Source of the DNA: Dorea longicatena
GTDB taxonomy: Bacteria > Bacillota > Clostridia > Lachnospirales > Lachnospiraceae
Reading direction: 5' to 3'
Assembly: GCF_025150085.1 (NCBI RefSeq)
Contig: NZ_CP102280.1
Location: 2,181,001 to 2,245,000, forward strand
DNA length: 64,000 nucleotides
Positions 17,664 through 26,563 of the stretch are shown piece after piece. The first letter of the stretch is position 1, and the number at the start of each line of letters is the position of its first letter. The notes beneath the pieces are model-generated. The model was not told where the DNA came from. It did not search any database and was given only the letters and a program-made list of their open reading frames with translations. The position numbers were made by a program, and so were the translations under genes.

Positions 17664-18545
17664 CTAATTTTTTAGTGCAAATGTTTCAATTGCCACTTTC
17701 ACATTTTCTTTCATAGCTTTCATAGCAATTAACGGAATGTCATGATAGAAAATATTTTCTTCTACACTTTTTTTATCCAATGCAGCTTTGACTGCTTTTC
17801 CACCAGCCAATGTCATATACGTGTAATAATTAATTTTACGTATTCCATTTTTTACAGCTGTCTGAAACTCCTCTTTACTAAGTCCTGAACCACCATGCAT
17901 TACGAATGGGATATCAATTTTGTTTTTAATTTCTGTAATACGATTCAAATCCAAAACTGGCTTCTGTGTATAAATCCCATGACTTGTTCCGAAAGCAATT
18001 GCCAACACATCCACTCCGGTTTTTTCAACAAAATCTTTTGCCATATCTGGACTTGTATACACATCATCTAAATTTGAAAAACTGTCCGCTGTTTCAATTT
18101 CTTCTGTATCTCCTAATCCTTTGTCAGATGAGAAAATATGTCCAAGTTCTGCTTCAACTGTAACATCGACTGCATGAGCCAACCTCACCACTTCTGCAGT
18201 TATTCTTATATTTTCTTCATAATCACTGCCTGATGCATCAATCATCACAGAGCTAAAACCTAACTGTATTGCTTTAATACAACTTTCAATAGACTCACCA
18301 TGATCCAAATGTACACAAACTGGAACAGAGGCTTTTTTTGCAAATTGAAGCATAACTGGTGCGATATCTTCCATGGATATCAAATTTCCATGCACCTCTG
18401 CATAGTTTAATATAACTGGTGAATTTGTTTCCTCTGCAGCCTGTATGATAGCCATTACTGATTCCATATTCGGACAATTAAATGCTCCAACTGCATATCC
18501 TTTTTTCATTGCATCTTCCATCAACGGCTTTAATGAAACTAACAT
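17664..18545 (-). CDS. Class II ketose-bisphosphate / ketose-phosphate aldolase
   Basis: Encodes 293 residues of the zinc-dependent class II FBA/TBP aldolase family. Zinc ligands are visible in VHLDHGES, VEAELGHI, FGTSHGIY and the VMHGGSG loop; the substrate phosphate loop is KINYYTYMT. It would cleave a ketose phosphate to dihydroxyacetone phosphate and an aldehyde. It lies between the permease and the lyxose isomerase-like gene in one operon, and is AT-rich. A second class II aldolase at 45195-46055 belongs to the inositol operon. The exact sugar (tagatose, fructose or a xylulose phosphate) cannot be fixed from sequence. Confidence 0.9.
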   Translation of the reverse strand: MLVSLKPLMEDAMKKGYAVGAFNCPNMESVMAIIQAAEETNSPVILNYAEVHGNLISMEDIAPVMLQFAKKASVPVCVHLDHGESIESCIKAIQLGFSSVMIDASGSDYEENIRITAEVVRLAHAVDVTVEAELGHIFSSDKGLGDTEEIETADSFSNLDDVYTSPDMAKDFVEKTGVDVLAIAFGTSHGIYTQKPVLDLNRITEIKNKIDIPFVMHGGSGLSKEEFQTAVKNGIRKINYYTYMTLAGGKAVKAALDKKSVEENIFYHDIPLIAMKAMKENVKVAIETFALKN

Positions 18546-18569
18546 AATCTTTCTCCTTTTCAGTTTATC

Positions 18570-19565
18570 TTATTTCTTTCCTTTATTTCTAAAGTAATCA
18601 AGGAATACAGCCAGTAAAATCACAACTCCTTTTACTACATACTGCCAGAATGAGTTTACATTCAAAAGATTTAATCCGTTATTTAAAACACCTATAATCA
18701 AACCACCTATAATAGTTCCACCAATTTTACCACTACCACCAGCCATTGAAGTTCCACCAACAACAACTGCTGCGATAGCATCCATTTCAGCTCCATCACC
18801 GGCTGTAGGCTGTCCGGAATACATACGTGAAGCCAAAACAATTCCAGCAAGACCTGCCATCAATCCAGAAAATGCATGTACAAAGAATTTTACTTTTTCC
18901 ACTTTAATTCCTGAAAACTCGGCCGCCTGTTGATTTCCTCCGACAGCATACATATGACGTCCCATTTTCGTCTTATTCATAATGATTGCTGTAATAATAA
19001 GAACAATTACTAAAATTACAACTGGTGTAGGAAAAATTCCAACATAACCAGCTCCTAAAAATTGCCATTCTTTTGTTACTACTCGTACAGGCGAACCGCC
19101 AGTATATACATATGCAAGTCCTTTTGCTATATTCATTGTAGCCAATGTTACGATAAATGCTGGAATTGTAGTTTTACTGATTACAGCACCATTAAACATA
19201 CCAACTAAAAGTCCAACTAAAAGTCCCATAAGTAATGCTATCGGTAATGGGAGATTATATCTTGCTACACATCCTGCCGAAATACAACCTGATAATGCAA
19301 TGATTGATCCAACAGACAAATCGATTCCACCAAGAATAATTACCATTGTCATACCACATGCCAGGAACAGGTTCGTAGAAATCTGTCTTAATACATTAAA
19401 TATATTCTGTCTTGTAAAAAATGATCCACTTGTTTTTGGAAAAACTGATAAAAATACACATAATACCAAGAAGGCTACGATTATACCAAGATTTTCTTTA
19501 AAGTATATTTTAACAGCATTTCCAACTCCAGCTGTCGCTGTTGTTTTTTTTGTTTTTTCTTCCAT
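18570..19565 (-). CDS. Ribose-type sugar ABC transporter permease
   Basis: Encodes 331 residues with about ten membrane helices and the RbsC-type motif GGIDLSVGSIIALSGCISAG (about residues 84-103) plus the EAA-like loop region KMGRHMYAVGGNQQAAEFSG. A homodimer would form the inner-membrane pore for sugar uptake. It follows the ATPase gene by 30 bases, with AGGAGG before the ATG. The N terminus carries about 20 polar residues before helix 1. Confidence 0.92.
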   Translation of the reverse strand: MEEKTKKTTATAGVGNAVKIYFKENLGIIVAFLVLCVFLSVFPKTSGSFFTRQNIFNVLRQISTNLFLACGMTMVIILGGIDLSVGSIIALSGCISAGCVARYNLPLPIALLMGLLVGLLVGMFNGAVISKTTIPAFIVTLATMNIAKGLAYVYTGGSPVRVVTKEWQFLGAGYVGIFPTPVVILVIVLIITAIIMNKTKMGRHMYAVGGNQQAAEFSGIKVEKVKFFVHAFSGLMAGLAGIVLASRMYSGQPTAGDGAEMDAIAAVVVGGTSMAGGSGKIGGTIIGGLIIGVLNNGLNLLNVNSFWQYVVKGVVILLAVFLDYFRNKGKK

Positions 19566-19595
19566 TTGTTTTTTTCCTCCTTTATTATGCCCATC

Positions 19596-21092
19596 CTATT
19601 CAGCTGCCAGCATCATAACGCTTTCCTGCGTTGCTTCTTTATGACTAATACAGCCTCTCATCTTTCCATGTGCCATTATATAGATTCGATCACTCATTCC
19701 TAAAATTTCTGGTAACTCAGAAGATATCATAATAATTGACATTCCCTGTTTTGCCAATTTATTCATAATTGCATATATTTCTGATTTTGCACCTACATCT
19801 ACACCTCTTGTAGGCTCATCAAGAATTAAAATTTTCGGATGTGTTGCAAGCCAACGACCAATTAATACCTTTTGTTGATTTCCTCCTGACAGATTACCTA
19901 TAGCTTGTTCCTGTGAAGGTGTTTTGGTTGCCATTTTATCAATATATTCTTGTGTAATTTCTCTTTCTTTAGAATTGTCTACAAAAATACCTTTAATGAA
20001 CTCGTTTAAAACTTCTATCGTTGAATTAAACCTGACACTTTGTACCAAATATAAACCTTCGAGTTTACGATTTTCCGGAACAAGTGCAATGCCATTTTTC
20101 ATAGCATCAATTGGTGAATTAATAGTAACTTTTTTACCCTCCAGATATATATCTCCTGTACTTTTTGGCATAAGCCCAAATATACTTTTCATTACTTCAC
20201 TTCTTCCAGCTCCAACCAATCCGGCAAAGCCTAATATTTCACCTTTTCTAAGTTCAAAACTTACGTTTTCTGCCAGCTCACCATCTGAGATTCCTTCGCA
20301 TCGCATAATAACTTCTTCATGTTCTTCAAAATCTCTTGTATAGTAATTAGTCAATTCTCTTCCAACCATCATTGCAATTAATGCATCTTTTGTAGTGTTT
20401 TTTACAACTTCAGTACCTACATATTCTCCATCTCGCATAACAGTTACTCTATCGCAAATTTCTTCCAATTCACTCATCTTATGAGAAATATATATAATAC
20501 CTACTCCCTTGGAAGTAAGACTCCTCATTGTCTTAAACAAAAATGCTACCTCTTTATCTGAAATCGAAGAAGTTGGTTCATCCATAACTAAAATTTTTGA
20601 ATTATAAGAAATTGCTTTTACAATTTCAACCATCTGCTGCTGTGCTATCGTTAATTCTTTAATTAACTGATTAGCTTGTATTCCCATTTGATAGTCATCT
20701 AACAATTTTTGCGCATCATGATTCATTTTCTTTTTATCAACAAATCCGGAACTCATCGGTTCTCGTCCCAAAAAAATGTTTTCAGCTACAGTCATATACG
20801 GAACCAAAACCAATTCTTGATGAATAATCGCTACTCCATTAGCCTGTGCAGCCTTTACACCATCTATATTTACTTTTTTACCGTTTATAATTATCTCGCC
20901 TTCATCTGCTGTATAAATTCCGCCTAACACTTTGATAAGCGTAGACTTTCCGGCTCCATTTTCACCTAGTAATGCATGAACTTCCCCCGTTCGAAGTTCG
21001 AAATTAATATCCTTTAATGCATATACACCTGGGAATTTTTTGTGTATATGTTTCATTTCTAGCAATGTTGTACCACTCAAAATATCACCCAC
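19596..21092 (-). CDS. Ribose-type sugar ABC transporter, double ATPase
   Basis: Encodes up to 498 residues with two ABC domains, as in RbsA/XylG/MglA. The first has LLGENGAGKSTLIKVLGG and the Walker B region ILVMDEPTSS; the second has the degenerate GLVGAGRSEVMKSIFG, the signature LSGGNQQKVLIGRWL and LILDEPTRGVDVG. It energises sugar import with the adjacent permease. The 5' end is uncertain: GTG at 21092 has only a weak ribosome site, and TTG at 21080, preceded by GGGTGAT, is an alternative. A hairpin just upstream separates it from the binding-protein gene and may reduce its expression. Confidence 0.9.
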   Translation of the reverse strand: MGDILSGTTLLEMKHIHKKFPGVYALKDINFELRTGEVHALLGENGAGKSTLIKVLGGIYTADEGEIIINGKKVNIDGVKAAQANGVAIIHQELVLVPYMTVAENIFLGREPMSSGFVDKKKMNHDAQKLLDDYQMGIQANQLIKELTIAQQQMVEIVKAISYNSKILVMDEPTSSISDKEVAFLFKTMRSLTSKGVGIIYISHKMSELEEICDRVTVMRDGEYVGTEVVKNTTKDALIAMMVGRELTNYYTRDFEEHEEVIMRCEGISDGELAENVSFELRKGEILGFAGLVGAGRSEVMKSIFGLMPKSTGDIYLEGKKVTINSPIDAMKNGIALVPENRKLEGLYLVQSVRFNSTIEVLNEFIKGIFVDNSKEREITQEYIDKMATKTPSQEQAIGNLSGGNQQKVLIGRWLATHPKILILDEPTRGVDVGAKSEIYAIMNKLAKQGMSIIMISSELPEILGMSDRIYIMAHGKMRGCISHKEATQESVMMLAAE

Positions 21093-21111
21093 TTATATCT
21101 TTCTTTTATGC

Positions 21112-21149
21112 AAAAAGGTGCTTTATCCAGTTCATTTGAATAAAGCACC
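21112..21149 (-). terminator. Hairpin between binding-protein and ATPase genes (attenuating terminator)
   Basis: GGTGCTTTAT (21117-21126) pairs perfectly with ATAAAGCACC (21140-21149), and TTTTTG follows on the minus strand. It sits within the operon, which fits higher production of the binding protein than of the transporter core. Confidence 0.75.
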
Positions 21150-21176
21150 TTTCATATTTTTGTTAATGACTATCGT

Positions 21177-22163
21177 TTACTGCCAACCATCTGTACCATA
21201 ATCGTTAACATTATCTGCTGTAATCAGGAATGTTTCTACTGGATATTTGTCTTTCACTTTCTTGCCATCTAAGATTTTATACATAACCTCTACAGACTTA
21301 TCAGCAATACCAACTGGAGACTGTGCTCCTGTTCCTTCCATTAAAGAATCACCTTTTGCAAGCTCTGATTTAACATCCGGTGAACCATCTACTCCGTAAA
21401 TTTTGCAATCCTTAATTCCTGCTGCATTTGCTGCCGCTAATGCACCAAGCGCTGTAGGATCATTTCCACCAAAGATTGCAACTACATCTCCATGTGCCTG
21501 TAATAAATCTTCTGCAATTCCCATTGACGTTTCAAGATTCCCTTTTGCATCCTGCTGTGCAACAATGTTAAATCCTTTTCCTTTGATTGCATCTGTAAAT
21601 CCTTTTGTACGATCTACAATTGAATTCATAGTCGGTGAATCAAGAACAATAATGTCTCCACCCTTCGGGCATTTCTTAACTAAATCTTCTCCACAAACTT
21701 TACCTGCATTGTAGTTATCAGATCCAACATAACTTGTTACATACGACATATCGGCAACTTCTGTATCAAAGTTAACGATTGGAATGTTTGCTCCTTTTAA
21801 AGCATCCAAAGCTGGAAGAATTCCTTCAGCTTCTGCTGGATTCAGGAACATTGCATCAATTCCCTGTGAAATCAAATCCTCTACCTGCTGTACCTGAAGA
21901 CTTACATCATTTGCCGGATCTACAGATACAAGCTCGTCCCCATTTGCTTCGACTTTCTTTCTGATTTCATCTTCCAATGTTACAAAGAATGGGTTCGTTC
22001 CGTCCATACAAGTATACCCAAACTTGTGACCTCCCTTTTTGTTTGACGTCGATTCAGTTTTCGTCGAACTAGATTTCTTGTCCCCATCACCGTTGCTGCA
22101 ACCCATTACCATTGCTGCAACTAATGAAACACTCAATAACACGCTCACTAATTTTCTTTTCAT
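21177..22163 (-). CDS. Ribose-type sugar-binding lipoprotein of ABC transporter
   Basis: Encodes 328 residues. The N terminus is a lipoprotein signal (basic MKRK, hydrophobic core, then MVMGCSNG with the lipobox Cys near residue 21) followed by a Ser/Thr/Lys-rich linker. The rest is a periplasmic-binding-protein fold of the RbsB class: FVTLEDEIRKKVEANG, DLISQGIDAMFLNPAEAEG and GGNDPTALGALAAANAAG. The start at 22163 is preferred over the longer frame because AAGGAGG precedes it. It captures the sugar outside the membrane for the RbsA/RbsC-type pair. A candidate promoter has TAATAT (22203-22198) and a weak -35 TGTACA (22225-22220), spacing 16, which would fit activation by the nearby response regulator. 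It closely resembles the anchored protein at 25596-26546. Confidence 0.92.
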   Translation of the reverse strand: MKRKLVSVLLSVSLVAAMVMGCSNGDGDKKSSSTKTESTSNKKGGHKFGYTCMDGTNPFFVTLEDEIRKKVEANGDELVSVDPANDVSLQVQQVEDLISQGIDAMFLNPAEAEGILPALDALKGANIPIVNFDTEVADMSYVTSYVGSDNYNAGKVCGEDLVKKCPKGGDIIVLDSPTMNSIVDRTKGFTDAIKGKGFNIVAQQDAKGNLETSMGIAEDLLQAHGDVVAIFGGNDPTALGALAAANAAGIKDCKIYGVDGSPDVKSELAKGDSLMEGTGAQSPVGIADKSVEVMYKILDGKKVKDKYPVETFLITADNVNDYGTDGWQ

Positions 22164-22243
22164 TTCTTTTCCTCCTTGCTTGTTATTTGTTGTCTTAATA
22201 TTACTAATTTTCCTTTTCCTGTACACCTGTATTTTGTAACTAA

Positions 22244-22291
22244 AAAAGCATTACATTTCTCACAAAAAAATGTGACAAATGTAATGCTTTT
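22244..22291 (-). terminator. Intrinsic terminator of the sensor operon
   Basis: AAAAGCATTACATTT (22244-22258) pairs perfectly with AAATGTAATGCTTTT (22277-22291), directly after the stop of the 22293 gene; a T run follows on the minus strand. Confidence 0.85.
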
Positions 22292-22292
22292 C

Positions 22293-23606
22293 TTATTGAT
22301 TTAAAAATTTAGTAATACTTCTCTGAAATACCTTAAGCGAACTATCAATATTCTTTTCATTTTTGTAAATATCATCTATTTCATTCTCTGCTAATGCCAT
22401 AGCCTCTGGATATTTCGAGAATTTTGGATTTATCCGTCCATTCTCTATCGCATCAATTAACAAACGATTATCAATAACCCTCTCATCTACATCCATATCC
22501 TTCCGAATCATGCTTTCTGCATATCTTGATCCAGTTACATATTTCAATACTGATGCACCTTGCGAATATTCAAATATTTCTCTTTGAATTGAAGAATCCG
22601 AAGTTAACATTTTCAGAAATTCCCATGCTAATTCCTTATGTTTACTTTTATTTCCAATAGTCATCAAAAGTGCATCTACTTCTGAAGTATTATGACCTCC
22701 TGGGCCTGCCGGCATGCTTGTGCAATCCCACTGAAAACTTGTATATTTTTTTATTTTATACGGATAAGTTTTATATGTCCTGTACTCAGAAAACGCTAAC
22801 GGCATAAATGCCACATTTCCCGAATCAAAATCATTTTGTGTTACTTCACGGCCTCCATTCATTTCATTTAACTTTTTCACGAATTTAACTGCTTCATTCA
22901 CTTTTGTTCCCGAAAAAAAAGCTTTTTTCCCATCTTTATCAAAAAGCTCTGCACCATTTGAATATACAGCTTCTTTCCAAGTATAATTATATGTCCCAAA
23001 TTGATCGATCACACCATCACCGTTTTTATCCTTTGTAATCTGATCAACAATTTGCTCCATTGTACTCCATGTCCAATTTTCATTTGGGACTTCTATTCCT
23101 TCTTGTTCCAACAATGTTTTATTTACGAACATCAAAGTCGGTACTACCTCATATGGTAACGCATACTGACTTTCATGATATTTTCCAATATCTAATACTG
23201 TATCAAAAAAATACTCCTTTTTAAAATTCCTATCATTAGCAATCTGATTATCTAAATCAGATATAACATTTAATGACACATATTTATAAAAATCATCAGA
23301 CAACACCATAAATACATCTGGTGTTTCTCCTTCTAATATTTTTCTATCTAACCATTCTGAATAATCTTCCTTTCTAATCCCTGTCTCATAATGAACTTTA
23401 ACACCTGGATGTTCTTTTTCAAATTTTTTTATTGCATCATCTATTATTACATATGCATTCGCATTCTTAACATCCCAATTACTCTCAGCAAACATGCCAA
23501 ATTCCAATACAATTGGTTTATTTTTTTGTCTATAGTTCCATGCAAGTATTATTAATATTATGCTCAAAAAGCAAACAACTAATCCGTATATACTTTTCTT
23601 TTTCAT
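22293..23606 (-). CDS. Membrane-anchored extracellular solute-binding protein, orphan
   Basis: Encodes 437 residues of the family 1 extracellular sugar-binding fold. The N terminus is a hydrophobic anchor (SIYGLVVCFLSIILIILAWNY, residues 5-25) without a lipobox Cys, so it is probably held in the membrane by an uncleaved helix. The mature part shows the family pattern FEKEHPGVKVHYETG, TPDVFMVLSD and DQFGTYNYTW. No cognate ABC permease lies nearby. It is the last gene of the operon with the two-component system, 3 bases after the response regulator, so a sensing or sugar-presenting role is more likely than transport. AT-rich composition. Confidence 0.82.
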   Translation of the reverse strand: MKKKSIYGLVVCFLSIILIILAWNYRQKNKPIVLEFGMFAESNWDVKNANAYVIIDDAIKKFEKEHPGVKVHYETGIRKEDYSEWLDRKILEGETPDVFMVLSDDFYKYVSLNVISDLDNQIANDRNFKKEYFFDTVLDIGKYHESQYALPYEVVPTLMFVNKTLLEQEGIEVPNENWTWSTMEQIVDQITKDKNGDGVIDQFGTYNYTWKEAVYSNGAELFDKDGKKAFFSGTKVNEAVKFVKKLNEMNGGREVTQNDFDSGNVAFMPLAFSEYRTYKTYPYKIKKYTSFQWDCTSMPAGPGGHNTSEVDALLMTIGNKSKHKELAWEFLKMLTSDSSIQREIFEYSQGASVLKYVTGSRYAESMIRKDMDVDERVIDNRLLIDAIENGRINPKFSKYPEAMALAENEIDDIYKNEKNIDSSLKVFQRSITKFLNQ

Positions 23607-23609
23607 TTA

Positions 23610-24281
23610 CTATTGCTCCGTTATTTTTGTTGCTACTTTATTCTGTACTGCCCAAATTGCCAATTGCGTTCTGTCTCTGAACTCTAATTTGTTTAATATC
23701 CCACTCAAATAATTCCGTACAGTACCTTCTGAAAGATTCAAATTTTCCGCTATTTCTTTATTCGAACTTCCCCGTCCAACTTCATTAATAATTTTCCATT
23801 CTGTTTTAGTCAGATTTTCTGTTCTCTTCTGATCTACATCAACTACATAATCAGCCTTTGCCATCTGTGAAAACAATCTTACAACTTTTGTAGCAATATC
23901 TGGATTTATCATTGCCTGTCCACTATATACAGTACGTATTGCATTAGTCAATCCGTCCATCGATACTCCTTTTAAAAGATATCCACTTGCTCCCCATTTT
24001 AATGCATTATATACATACTCATCATCATCGAAAGTTGTGAGTATAATAATTTTTATTTCTGAATAATTATCTTTTATTATTTTCGTACACTGTACGCCAT
24101 CCATTTTAGGCATTCGAATATCCATTAAAATAACATCCGGTCTATTTTTTCGTACACTTGCAATTACTTCTTGTCCATTTGCAACCGTATCTGTTACTTC
24201 TATTCCTTCCTTTGTATTTAATACAATTGACAAACTTTGCCTAATCAATTCCTGATCATCTGCAATCAGTACTTTAATCAT
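23610..24281 (-). CDS. NarL/LuxR-family response regulator
   Basis: Encodes 223 residues. The receiver domain (1-120) has the acidic pair in IADDQE, phospho-acceptor Asp in DVILMDIRMPKMDG and Lys in the GASGYLLKGV region. The C-terminal LuxR-type helix-turn-helix includes TKTEWKIINEVGRGSSNKEIAENLNLSEGTVRNYLSGIL. The ATG at 24281 overlaps the kinase stop (ATGATTAA), with GGGGTG upstream; GTG at 24290 is an alternative. It likely activates the neighbouring sugar ABC operon when phosphorylated by the adjacent kinase; this is inferred from gene order. Confidence 0.92.
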   Translation of the reverse strand: MIKVLIADDQELIRQSLSIVLNTKEGIEVTDTVANGQEVIASVRKNRPDVILMDIRMPKMDGVQCTKIIKDNYSEIKIIILTTFDDDEYVYNALKWGASGYLLKGVSMDGLTNAIRTVYSGQAMINPDIATKVVRLFSQMAKADYVVDVDQKRTENLTKTEWKIINEVGRGSSNKEIAENLNLSEGTVRNYLSGILNKLEFRDRTQLAIWAVQNKVATKITEQ

Positions 24282-25596
24282 ATTCTTCACCCCATCTTAT
24301 AGGAATTACAACATTTGTTGTAAATCCATCACTTCCATCAAACTCTACTGTCCCATTTAATAACTTTATCCGCTCAACAATATGTCTTGTACCAAATCCT
24401 TTCTTCATATCAGTACATCCAATTCCATCATCTTTGATTGAAATATAAATATCGGAATATTTCTTTTTTATAGTAATATAAACATTTTTTGCATGACTAT
24501 GTCGTACAGAATTCGTCATACTTTCCTGAACAACACGATATATCGCATTTTCTTCATCTTCATCAAATTTCAATTTTTCGACATCACATTCAAAATGTAT
24601 TTTTGTATTTGTTATTGAATTTGTTTCATTTACCATCTTACGAATTGCCGGTTCCAAGTTTAAACGTTCCAGAGAATCGGGTCTTAATTCACTTACTGAC
24701 CTTCTTACTTCTTTTATTCCATCCCTTGTAACTTTTGAAATAAGCTCCAATTGTCCTTTCGTTACCTCAGGAGAACTATCGATCATCGCTATACAAGCAT
24801 CTACCCCCGCTGATATACCCGTTAGCGTATGCCCTAATGTATCATGAATTTCTCTAGCCAACCGGTTGCGCTCCTTTGTTTCTCCCATTTTTTCTTTCAT
24901 TACAGCATATTCCTGTAATTTTTCATTTGCCTGTTGTAGCTCTTCATTTGTTTGCGATAATTTAAAATATAATTTTTTTACCTCATCTATCGTTCCACTC
25001 TGTTCGATAATAATGAATACACAAAAAACAAAAAATAAAATAATATTTAATGATGTAAGCAAATTATATAGCCAATATAATACTTTTTGGACTCCAATAT
25101 CATATACATTTATATAATCACTAACAGAAAATATTTTCGTACTTACCGAGATAATACCGTGATTGGTTCCTATATAGCTTAGTAATGATATCACTGCTAA
25201 TGCATATTTTCCTCCCATGTCTTTAATATGTGCAATGAGATTCGTAAAAACCCACAAAAGTATCCCATTATAATTAAAATCTAATCTATAAACAATAAAA
25301 AAACTTGCACAAAAATCTATAAGTAAAGTCAAATAATATACTCCTGTATTTTCCCTAACAAATTTTTCTCTGCATATAAAAGAAATTCCCATTATAGCTA
25401 CTAATACCAAAATTTCTCCTACTAATGCAGAAGGGTTTGCCGGAATCGCATTGACTTTTTCTAAGAAATCACTTGCAACATATGCATCACATATTTTTCT
25501 TGTTGTATACAAAATAAATATTGCAATTCCAATCACTGATATACTATTAAAAGCAAATATTATCTTTCTCAAAATTAAACTATAATTTTTTTTCAT
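24274..25596 (-). CDS. Sensor histidine kinase (HisKA_3 type)
   Basis: Encodes about 440 residues. The N-terminal half has five or six hydrophobic helices (residues about 10-200). A coiled-coil linker (SQTNEELQQANEKLQEYAVMKEK) leads to the dimerisation/phospho-acceptor helix with the His box ERNRLAREIHDTLGHTLTG, and then an HATPase_c domain with the N box YRVVQESMTNSVRHSHA and G box IKDDGIGCTDMKKGFG. The ATG at 25596 overlaps the stop of the binding-protein gene (TAATG). It has no large extracellular domain of its own, so the upstream anchored sugar-binding protein probably supplies the signal. Confidence 0.92.
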   Translation of the reverse strand: MKKNYSLILRKIIFAFNSISVIGIAIFILYTTRKICDAYVASDFLEKVNAIPANPSALVGEILVLVAIMGISFICREKFVRENTGVYYLTLLIDFCASFFIVYRLDFNYNGILLWVFTNLIAHIKDMGGKYALAVISLLSYIGTNHGIISVSTKIFSVSDYINVYDIGVQKVLYWLYNLLTSLNIILFFVFCVFIIIEQSGTIDEVKKLYFKLSQTNEELQQANEKLQEYAVMKEKMGETKERNRLAREIHDTLGHTLTGISAGVDACIAMIDSSPEVTKGQLELISKVTRDGIKEVRRSVSELRPDSLERLNLEPAIRKMVNETNSITNTKIHFECDVEKLKFDEDEENAIYRVVQESMTNSVRHSHAKNVYITIKKKYSDIYISIKDDGIGCTDMKKGFGTRHIVERIKLLNGTVEFDGSDGFTTNVVIPIRWGEEYD

Positions 25597-26546
25597 TATT
25601 GCCATCCTGTCATGTCATAAAACTTTAAGTTATCTGCTGTAATTAATTCGACAGGTATTGTAACATGTTTTTTTACAGTTTCCCCTGCCAAATAGCTGTA
25701 TGCTGTCTGAACTGCCTTTTCACCTATTTTAATTGGTGATTGTGCTGCTGTTCCTTCTAAAAATCCTGCCTTTATCATTGCTTTTCCATCTGGCGAACCA
25801 TCCACACCATAAACCATAACCTGATCCGTCTTATCAGTCATTTGCATCGCTGCTATGCACCCTAAAGCAATTGGATCATTTCCACCCATTACAACATCAT
25901 AATTTTTCTTTTCATAAATAATTTTCTCCATAACTTTCATTGCAATTTCAAACTCTGCGGCACTCTCTTTTTCTTCTACTATCTTATATTGTGGATGCCC
26001 TTTAATAGTATCCCTAAAACCTTTCACTCTCTCATTAATTGAATTCAATGCTTTCTGATTTACAATTATTATATTTGCACTTGTTTTTTTCTTCATCATA
26101 TCTTTTGCACATTGAACCCCCGCATCATAGTTATCCGAAACAATCGTGGATACAACCGCTTCTGTATCCGACACTTCAGAATCAATAACAAATACAGGTA
26201 TATGCTTTTTTTTACATAGTTCAAGTGCAGGCCGAACTTTATTTCGATCTACAGGTTGCAGAAAAAGTACATCAATCCCTTCATTTATCATATCTTTTAT
26301 CTGTTCATTTTGTTTTTTCTGATCCTGCAGGGGATCTCTTGTAATTAAGATATCCCCCTTTGCCTGCACTGACTCTTCAATATTTTCATCCATATTAACA
26401 AAATATGGATTATTCATTGTCATATAAGTAGCTCCAAATTTTAATTGTTTTCGTGTATCTTTTTTTTCATGTATTCCTATTGCTATGAAAAGTGTTGTGC
26501 ATGCCACAATTGTGGCAGCAATCATTTTTTTCTTATCTAATCTCAC
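25596..26546 (-). CDS. Membrane-anchored ribose-type binding protein, probable sensor partner
   Basis: Encodes 316 residues. Residues 9-25 (IAATIVACTTLFIAIGI) are a hydrophobic anchor; no lipobox is evident. The rest is an RbsB-type binding fold strongly resembling the transporter's binding protein at 21177-22163: VQAKGDILITRDP, DMINEGIDVLFLQPVDRNKVRPAL, GGNDPIALGCIAAMQ and the same -GWQ end. It sits directly before the histidine kinase gene with a stop/start overlap. This order matches known three-component systems (for example the XylFII-LytS-YesN type), where a dedicated binding protein reports the sugar to the kinase. The sensing role is inferred. Confidence 0.87.
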   Translation of the reverse strand: MRLDKKKMIAATIVACTTLFIAIGIHEKKDTRKQLKFGATYMTMNNPYFVNMDENIEESVQAKGDILITRDPLQDQKKQNEQIKDMINEGIDVLFLQPVDRNKVRPALELCKKKHIPVFVIDSEVSDTEAVVSTIVSDNYDAGVQCAKDMMKKKTSANIIIVNQKALNSINERVKGFRDTIKGHPQYKIVEEKESAAEFEIAMKVMEKIIYEKKNYDVVMGGNDPIALGCIAAMQMTDKTDQVMVYGVDGSPDGKAMIKAGFLEGTAAQSPIKIGEKAVQTAYSYLAGETVKKHVTIPVELITADNLKFYDMTGWQ

Positions 26547-26563
26547 GCTTACTTCTCACCTTT

